Origin: Desulfobulbaceae bacterium
GTDB taxonomy: Bacteria; Desulfobacterota; Desulfobulbia; Desulfobulbales; Desulfobulbaceae
NCBI GenBank assembly: GCA_011322715.1
Contig: DRLX01000506.1
Location: 1-10,258 of the forward strand
Direction: 5' to 3'
Length of the DNA: 10,258 nucleotides
The position numbers were made by a program, and so were the translations under genes. Under the pieces are notes generated by a model. It saw only the letters and a list, made by a program, of their open reading frames with translations, ran no database searches and was not told where the DNA came from. Positions 5,556 to 10,258 of the stretch are shown here, in pieces (the first letter of the stretch is position 1; every line of letters starts with the position of its first letter).

Positions 5556-6608
5556 TCAACGAAATGTATCGTTGATATTTTCCAGTACCGCATTGCCGGG
5601 ACACAGGTCCCGTGCCGTCAGGGAGTTGAGCGGCTTTTCGGTGGTTTGCAGGATTTCGTGGGTATCCGTGCTCTCCGGATTAAGATACAGGATGCCGGTG
5701 AGGATGTGTTGTTCCTGCCTTGCCTTTTCCAGCTCGGCAATGGCGGCGGCCTTGTCGGTTGTGTCGGCCTGGTCCTTGCGTTTGTGCAGGTTCAGAGTGC
5801 TGCCGTCGTGCATGGTAATGGGTAAGGAGGTGCCTTGCCTGTAATCGGCGGTGATTTCCTGCTGAAAAGGTATAAAATCAAAGGATTGGGTCACTTCCAT
5901 GTGTTCGCGCACCCAGGAATAGCTTTTTGTCGAGGTGGGGACATTATTAAAACTGACGCAGGGCGATATAATATCTAAAAATGCAAGTCCCTTGTGGACG
6001 ATGGCCGTTTTGAGCATTGCCACCAGCTGCTTCTTGTCCCCGGAAAAGCCTCGGGCGACAAAACCGGCTCCCGACTGGATGGCGAGTTCGCACAGGTCGA
6101 TTGATTCCAGCGCCACAGGGTTGCCTTTTTTTGTTTTCGAGCCCTTGTCCGCCGTTGCTGAATCCTGTCCCTTGGTCAGGCCGTAGCAGCCATTGTTCAT
6201 GACGATATAAACCATGTTGAGATTGCGCCGGACGACGTGCATGAACTGGCCGATACCGATGGAGGCGGTGTCGCCGTCGCCGGAAACGCCGATATAGACA
6301 AGATCCCTGTTTGCCATGTTGGCCCCGGTCGCCACCGAGGGCATGCGTCCATGGACGGCATTAAAACCATGGGATTTCCCGAGAAAATAGGCAGGCGTTT
6401 TGGACGAACAACCGATCCCGGAGAGCTTCACCACCCGGTGCGGTTCAATGTTCATCTCAAAACAGGCGTTGATGATAGCGTTGGTAATGGAGTCATGGCC
6501 ACATCCGGCGCATAAGGTGGAGATGGAGCCTTCATAGTATTTTCTGGTGTAGCCCAGTTTGTTTTTCCCGGCATCCGGATGTCGGATGGTGGGCCTGGTG
6601 TAACTCAT
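5556..6608 (-). CDS. korB: 2-oxoacid:ferredoxin oxidoreductase, beta subunit
   Basis: The 350-residue catalytic beta subunit, which binds thiamine diphosphate and one [4Fe-4S] cluster and cleaves a 2-oxoacid to acyl-CoA and CO2 in the cytoplasm. The ThDP/Mg site is visible as GDGD (110-113) followed by NN (138-139) and YGLTKGQ (142-148). The four cluster cysteines expected of this family are C33 and C36 (TLCAGCGHD), C67 (GIGCSS) and C217 (SPCVSFN). The start at ATG 6608 overlaps the korA stop as ATGA; an upstream in-frame extension to 6740 lies inside korA and is rejected. The G7 run at 6614-6620 is its only Shine-Dalgarno-like sequence. It is the last gene of the three-gene operon. The family's two-subunit 'Kor' form fits by length and by the gamma-alpha fusion next door. 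Substrate (2-oxoglutarate versus another 2-oxoacid) cannot be set from sequence alone, so the symbol denotes the family. Confidence 0.92.
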   Translation of the reverse strand: MSYTRPTIRHPDAGKNKLGYTRKYYEGSISTLCAGCGHDSITNAIINACFEMNIEPHRVVKLSGIGCSSKTPAYFLGKSHGFNAVHGRMPSVATGANMANRDLVYIGVSGDGDTASIGIGQFMHVVRRNLNMVYIVMNNGCYGLTKGQDSATADKGSKTKKGNPVALESIDLCELAIQSGAGFVARGFSGDKKQLVAMLKTAIVHKGLAFLDIISPCVSFNNVPTSTKSYSWVREHMEVTQSFDFIPFQQEITADYRQGTSLPITMHDGSTLNLHKRKDQADTTDKAAAIAELEKARQEQHILTGILYLNPESTDTHEILQTTEKPLNSLTARDLCPGNAVLENINDTFR

Positions 6609-8443
6609 TGTTTCCCCCCCTTGTTGCCGGGCCTCCCGGTGAGCAGGGTCGTGTGGATCCGGTTGGTTATGATGGTAGCAGTGATCGGTAGACCGTTGAA
6701 ATGGGTGACTGCATCGAGTTTTTCGGGCGCTACCTGGCATTCACCGGCCAGGAGAGTTTTTAACTGGCAATCCCGGTTCTGTTCAATGACAAAGACAACC
6801 TCATGCTGATCAATAAAGTCGAACACCTCTTTTTGAAACGGATAGGCCAGGATGCGCATGGAGTTGATCGGGATGGACTGTTCAGCCAGCAGTTCAAGCG
6901 CTTCCTCGGCTGCCTGGCTGGTTGTGCCGAAATAGATGGCGCCTATGGATGCGTTTTCATCTTTAATGGAGATAACGGGGCAGGGTACAAGAGCGCGGGC
7001 GGTTTCCCATTTCACCAGCAGTCGTTTCATGCCCCGTTCATAGGCCTGGCTCTCTTCCGTATAGGCGGCATATTCATTATGGGAGGTTCCCCTGGTCACA
7101 TAGGCTCCCTTGTCGGGATGGGTCCCCGGATAGGTGCGGTAACAGATGCCGTCTCCATCAATGTCACGATAGCGGCCCCAGGGTTTTTCGGCATTGTCAA
7201 GGTCTTCAGCGCTCATTACCTTTCCCCGGTCATAGCTGCGGCTGTCATCCCAGGAAAGAGGTCTGCTGAGATGACTGTTCATGCCGAGATCAAGATCGCT
7301 CATCACGATAACCGGTGTCTGCAGGCGATCGGCAAGGTCAAAGGCGCCTGCCGTCATTTCAAAGCATTCAGAGGGGTCACTTGGAAACAGCAGTACGTTG
7401 CGGGTATCGCCATGCGAGGCATAGGCGCATGCCAGCAGATCGGCCTGCTGGGTACGGGTGGGCATGCCGGTGCTTGGGCCGCACCGCTGAACATTGACCA
7501 GAACAATGGGGATTTCGGCAAAATAGGCCAGTCCCAGGAATTCACTCATCAGGGAAATACCGGGCCCGGATGTGGCGGTAAAGGCACGGGCGCCGTTCCA
7601 TCCGGCACCGATGGCAATGCCGATGGCGGCCAGTTCGTCTTCAGCCTGGATAACGGCATAGTTTTTTTTCCCGGTTTCTTCTTCTCTGCGCAGCCGTTTT
7701 GCGTACCTCTCAAAGGTGTCAATCACGGAGGTGGAGGGCGTAATCGGATACCAGCCGACCACGGTTGCCCCGCCGTACAGGGCACCGAGTCCGGCGGCCG
7801 TATTGCCGTCCATGAGAATCCTGTCGCCGACCGCATCAGAGGGGCGGACGGAAAGGGCGCAGCTTTTATCGTGGTTCTCGCTGCTATAGTTGAACCCGAT
7901 TTCCAGTGCCCGAAGGTTGGGCTCGGCCAGTTTGGGTTTGGAGGCAAACTGGGTGGTAATCGCCTTTTGCACGGGAGCGAGTCCGATATCAAGAAGATGG
8001 GCGAGTGCGCCGATATAAATAATATTTCTCAGCAGTTGCCGCAGCCGCGCATCGGAAAATTCCTGATTGCAGAGCCGGGTCAGCGGGATATCAATGATGG
8101 TGATGTCCGTTCGGGTGCAATTGTCGGGCAGTGGTCTTGTCGAGTCAAAGAGAAAATAGCCGCCCGCCTGCACCATGTCATAGTCCTGCTGCAGGGTCTG
8201 ACCGTTGACCGCAACCATGAAATCAACACCACCCCTGCGCCCCAGGTAGCCACGCTCGCTTACCCGCACCTCAAACCATGTGGGCAGTCCCTGGATATTG
8301 GACGGAAAGATGTTTTTCGGGCTGATAGGAACCCCGAGGCGGTAGATTACTTTGGCCAGCAGGTTGTTGGCGCTTGCGGATCCGGAGCCGTTGACATTGG
8401 CAAACCGGATAACAAAGTCGTTTATTCGCTCTAACTGTTTCAT
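6605..8443 (-). CDS. korA: 2-oxoacid:ferredoxin oxidoreductase, fused gamma-alpha subunit
   Basis: A 612-residue fusion of the gamma domain (residues about 8-190, with NGSGSASANNLLAK at 18-31 and RGYLGRRGGVDF at 64-75) to the alpha domain (about 205-610). Alpha hallmarks are YPITPST (232-238), TSGPG (291-295) and CGPSTGMPTRTQQADL (321-336), the segments that contact substrate and the pyrophosphate of ThDP held by KorB. A GICYRTYPG...YVTRGTSHNEY stretch (432-458) is also typical. The length is normal for two-subunit enzymes such as mycobacterial KorA. The ATG at 8443 overlaps the upstream stop as ATGA, with GGAG 4 nt before it, so the gene is translationally coupled. Its own stop overlaps the korB start. 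The cysteines here do not make a ferredoxin motif, so electron exit must go through the KorB cluster to an external acceptor, plausibly the upstream flavoprotein or a free ferredoxin. Substrate unresolved. Confidence 0.92.
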   Translation of the reverse strand: MKQLERINDFVIRFANVNGSGSASANNLLAKVIYRLGVPISPKNIFPSNIQGLPTWFEVRVSERGYLGRRGGVDFMVAVNGQTLQQDYDMVQAGGYFLFDSTRPLPDNCTRTDITIIDIPLTRLCNQEFSDARLRQLLRNIIYIGALAHLLDIGLAPVQKAITTQFASKPKLAEPNLRALEIGFNYSSENHDKSCALSVRPSDAVGDRILMDGNTAAGLGALYGGATVVGWYPITPSTSVIDTFERYAKRLRREEETGKKNYAVIQAEDELAAIGIAIGAGWNGARAFTATSGPGISLMSEFLGLAYFAEIPIVLVNVQRCGPSTGMPTRTQQADLLACAYASHGDTRNVLLFPSDPSECFEMTAGAFDLADRLQTPVIVMSDLDLGMNSHLSRPLSWDDSRSYDRGKVMSAEDLDNAEKPWGRYRDIDGDGICYRTYPGTHPDKGAYVTRGTSHNEYAAYTEESQAYERGMKRLLVKWETARALVPCPVISIKDENASIGAIYFGTTSQAAEEALELLAEQSIPINSMRILAYPFQKEVFDFIDQHEVVFVIEQNRDCQLKTLLAGECQVAPEKLDAVTHFNGLPITATIITNRIHTTLLTGRPGNKGGKQ

Positions 8444-10218
8444 TTATCTCCAGCCACCGCTGCTTGACAGACGAATTTGAGCATTTTCCAGGCCGCCGTC
8501 GGGCAGCGTTCGGCACAGAGGCCGCAGTGGAGGCAGACGTTTTCGTCTTTTACCATCACCCGGCCCGTCGGCAGCTCGGCCGACACATAGAGGGCCTGCT
8601 GCAGGTTCTTTGCCGGAACGTTCAACCGCTGCCGCAGTTCCGCTTCTTCTCCGTTTTCCGTAAAAGTAATGCAGCTGGTCGGGCAGATATCCACGCAGGC
8701 ATCACATTCGATACAGAGCGGAGCCTCAAACACGGTCTGTACGTCACAGTTGAAACAACGCTCTGCTTCCCGTTTACCCGTTGTGATAGTAAATCCGAGT
8801 TCAACCTCAACCAGCCGGTCCTTAAGCGTCTTGGCCTTGGCAACATGGGGAACGGGCTGGCGCTTGTCGTTACTGACATGACTGTCATAGATCCAGTCAT
8901 GAAAGCCAAGTTTCTGGTCGGCAAGAAAAACCCTGGGCGCCGGTCTGTCATGCAGGTCCCTGCCCCGGCAGAACAGGTCTATGGAAATGGCCGCCTGGTG
9001 CCCATGCTCAACAGCGGTGATAACGTTTGCCGGTCCAAATGCCGCATCACCGCCGACAAAGACATTGGGGATACTTGTCTGCAGGGTCAGCCGGTCCAGA
9101 ACCGGCAGGCCGCGTTCTGTAAACTGCAGGCCGCTGTCCTGCTTTATCCAGGGAAAGGCGTTCTCCTGGCCGATGGCGAGCAGGACCTGATCGCATTCCA
9201 TGAACACGGGTTCCTCTCCGGTCGGCACCAGGGTACGTTTACCGGTTGCATCGTAACGGGCGCTGACTTTTTCAAATCGCATGCCGACAAGTTTTCCCTT
9301 TTCGATGACAAATTCCAGCGGCACATGGTTGTCAATGATGGGGATGTCCTCGCTGATTGCATCTTCGATTTCCCATTTTGAAGCCTTCATGTCGGCCTGC
9401 GGGCTGCGGACAACGACTTTTACATCGCTTCCACCAAGTCTTCTCGCCGTCCGGCAGCAATCCATGGCCGTATTGCCGCCACCAAGGACAAGCACTTTAG
9501 GGCCTGCCTGCTGTACATGGCCAAACACTACACCCGCCAGCCATTCAATGCCGATAAAGATTGATGCATCTCCCTCCGTGCGTCCGGGCAGGTCGGGAAG
9601 ATCACGGCCCCGGGGAGCGCCGGTGCCGATGAATACGGCATCGTAGTTTTTTTGCCGTATTTCTTCAAAATCATCAATATATTGATTGAAATGGGTGGAA
9701 ATTCCCATGCGAAGAATATAATTGACCTCGGTGTCCAGGACCTCTTCCGGCAGTCGGAACGAAGGTACCTGGCTGCGCATAAATCCACCCGCCTTTGCCT
9801 GCGCATCAAAGAGGTCAATCTCATATCCGAGCACGGCAAGATCACGGGCGACCGTCAGAGAGGCAGGGCCGGCACCGATGAGGGCGATACGTCTGCCGTT
9901 TTTCTGCTCCGGTACCTGTGGCAGCAGGGGAAGAATATCCTGACAAAAATCAGCCGCCACCCGCTTGAGCCTGCAGATGGCCACCGGTTGATCTTTTACT
10001 CTGCTGCGGCGGCAGGCGGGTTCGCAGGGCCTGTCACAGATCCGGCCAAGGATGCCGGGGAAAACATTTGACTGCCAGTTAATCATATAGGCGCCGGTAT
10101 AATCACGGCCGGCTATAAGGCGAATGTATTCGGGCACCGGCGTGTGGGCCGGGCAGGCATACTGGCAGTCGATAACTTTGAGAAAATATTTATAATTTTC
10201 AGTGTCGGTCGGTCGCAC
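8440..10218 (-). CDS. GltD-like FAD/NAD(P)H oxidoreductase with C-terminal 2x[4Fe-4S] domain
   Basis: A 592-residue electron-transfer flavoprotein. The N-terminal Fe-S domain (about 1-95) has C18, C22, C61, C65, C69 and C82 (CQYACPAHTPVPEY, GRICDRPCEPACRR, VAICRLKR). An FAD-binding Rossmann motif is GAGPAS (115-120). A second nucleotide-binding motif, GGGNTAMDC (246-254), should bind NAD(P)H. The FAD-closing GGDAAFGPANVITAVEHG lies at 389-406. The tail is ferredoxin-like: C488/C491, C502/C505/C508/C512 with C516, and C562/C565/C568/C572. This resembles GltD and NfnB-type proteins but adds the tail. The GTG start is set by AAGGAG 9 nt upstream and by the conserved N-terminus. As first gene of the operon, with an ATGA overlap into korA, it probably passes electrons between KorAB and NAD(P). 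It is not a glutamate synthase subunit here, since no large subunit is adjacent. The acceptor and direction are inferred. Confidence 0.9.
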   Translation of the reverse strand: MRPTDTENYKYFLKVIDCQYACPAHTPVPEYIRLIAGRDYTGAYMINWQSNVFPGILGRICDRPCEPACRRSRVKDQPVAICRLKRVAADFCQDILPLLPQVPEQKNGRRIALIGAGPASLTVARDLAVLGYEIDLFDAQAKAGGFMRSQVPSFRLPEEVLDTEVNYILRMGISTHFNQYIDDFEEIRQKNYDAVFIGTGAPRGRDLPDLPGRTEGDASIFIGIEWLAGVVFGHVQQAGPKVLVLGGGNTAMDCCRTARRLGGSDVKVVVRSPQADMKASKWEIEDAISEDIPIIDNHVPLEFVIEKGKLVGMRFEKVSARYDATGKRTLVPTGEEPVFMECDQVLLAIGQENAFPWIKQDSGLQFTERGLPVLDRLTLQTSIPNVFVGGDAAFGPANVITAVEHGHQAAISIDLFCRGRDLHDRPAPRVFLADQKLGFHDWIYDSHVSNDKRQPVPHVAKAKTLKDRLVEVELGFTITTGKREAERCFNCDVQTVFEAPLCIECDACVDICPTSCITFTENGEEAELRQRLNVPAKNLQQALYVSAELPTGRVMVKDENVCLHCGLCAERCPTAAWKMLKFVCQAAVAGDK

Positions 10219-10227
10219 TCTACATTT

Positions 10228-10233
10228 CTCCTT
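10228..10233 (-). promoter_or_regulatory. Shine-Dalgarno for the GTG-started flavoprotein
   Basis: AAGGAG on the minus strand precedes GTG 10218 by 9 nt. An ATG directly followed by TAG (10220-10225) lies between them, 2 nt after the motif. It cannot code but could compete for initiation. The operon promoter is not visible before the window ends at 10258. Confidence 0.65.
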
Positions 10234-10258
10234 GCTGGTAAAGACTCAGATGGGTATC

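Noticed and set aside
6609..6740. Upstream extension of KorB
   Set aside because: It would overlap the KorA C-terminus by more than 130 bp out of frame. ATG 6608 gives an ATGA junction and the normal length.
6803..8434. 543-codon open frame on the plus strand opposite korA
   Set aside because: It is antisense to a clearly identified gene in a GC-balanced coding region. It has no ribosome-binding site, and its sequence is Gly/His/Ile-rich in a way typical of a reverse-complement shadow.
8464..9381. 305-codon plus-strand frame opposite the flavoprotein gene
   Set aside because: It is an antisense shadow of a conserved gene with multiple recognisable motifs; no initiation signal or family resemblance.
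1..10258. CRISPR arrays, tRNA, rRNA or riboswitches
   Set aside because: I saw no regularly spaced repeats, no tRNA-like cloverleaf or rRNA signature, and no recognisable riboswitch core in the intergenic regions.

Overview
The window looks like chromosome of an anaerobic, Gram-negative, deltaproteobacteria-like organism, possibly a sulfate reducer of the Desulfobulbales/Desulfobacteria type. That is an inference. It rests on a ferredoxin-dependent 2-oxoacid oxidoreductase operon led by an iron-sulfur/FAD oxidoreductase, on several secreted or outer-membrane proteins, and on dispersed repeats of a kind I recall from such genomes. No taxonomic marker gene is present. Every supported gene lies on the minus strand, so transcription runs from high to low coordinates.

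Right half (5556-10218): a compact three-gene operon whose ORFs overlap by ATGA at both junctions. It encodes, in order, (i) a GltD-like FAD/NAD(P)H oxidoreductase with an N-terminal Fe-S domain and a C-terminal 2x[4Fe-4S] ferredoxin domain, (ii) KorA, a fused gamma-alpha subunit of a 2-oxoacid:acceptor oxidoreductase, and (iii) KorB, the thiamine-diphosphate and [4Fe-4S] beta subunit. Together they probably couple CoA-dependent oxidation of a 2-oxoacid (2-oxoglutarate is likely but unproven), or the reverse reductive carboxylation, to NAD(P)(H) through the flavoprotein.

Middle (3492-5188): two separately transcribed genes for small exported proteins. Each ends in a CARDB-like beta-sandwich with a cysteine near each end of the domain. 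A terminator-like hairpin lies between them and a strong 13-bp hairpin follows the second.

Left-middle (1717-3039): an ECF sigma factor and a single-pass membrane anti-sigma factor. A sigma70-type promoter and a short leader ORF ending in an A8 run precede them. The anti-sigma lacks the usual zinc-binding motif.

Left (10-1716): a GTG-started exported Ig-like plus beta-barrel protein. Its 372-bp upstream gap holds an inverted pair of REP-like sequences (57 bp) and an approximately 191-bp MITE-like element with imperfect terminal inverted repeats.

The sigma/anti-sigma pair sits among three envelope or secreted protein genes, which suggests an envelope-responsive regulon. No target promoter can be proven from this window.
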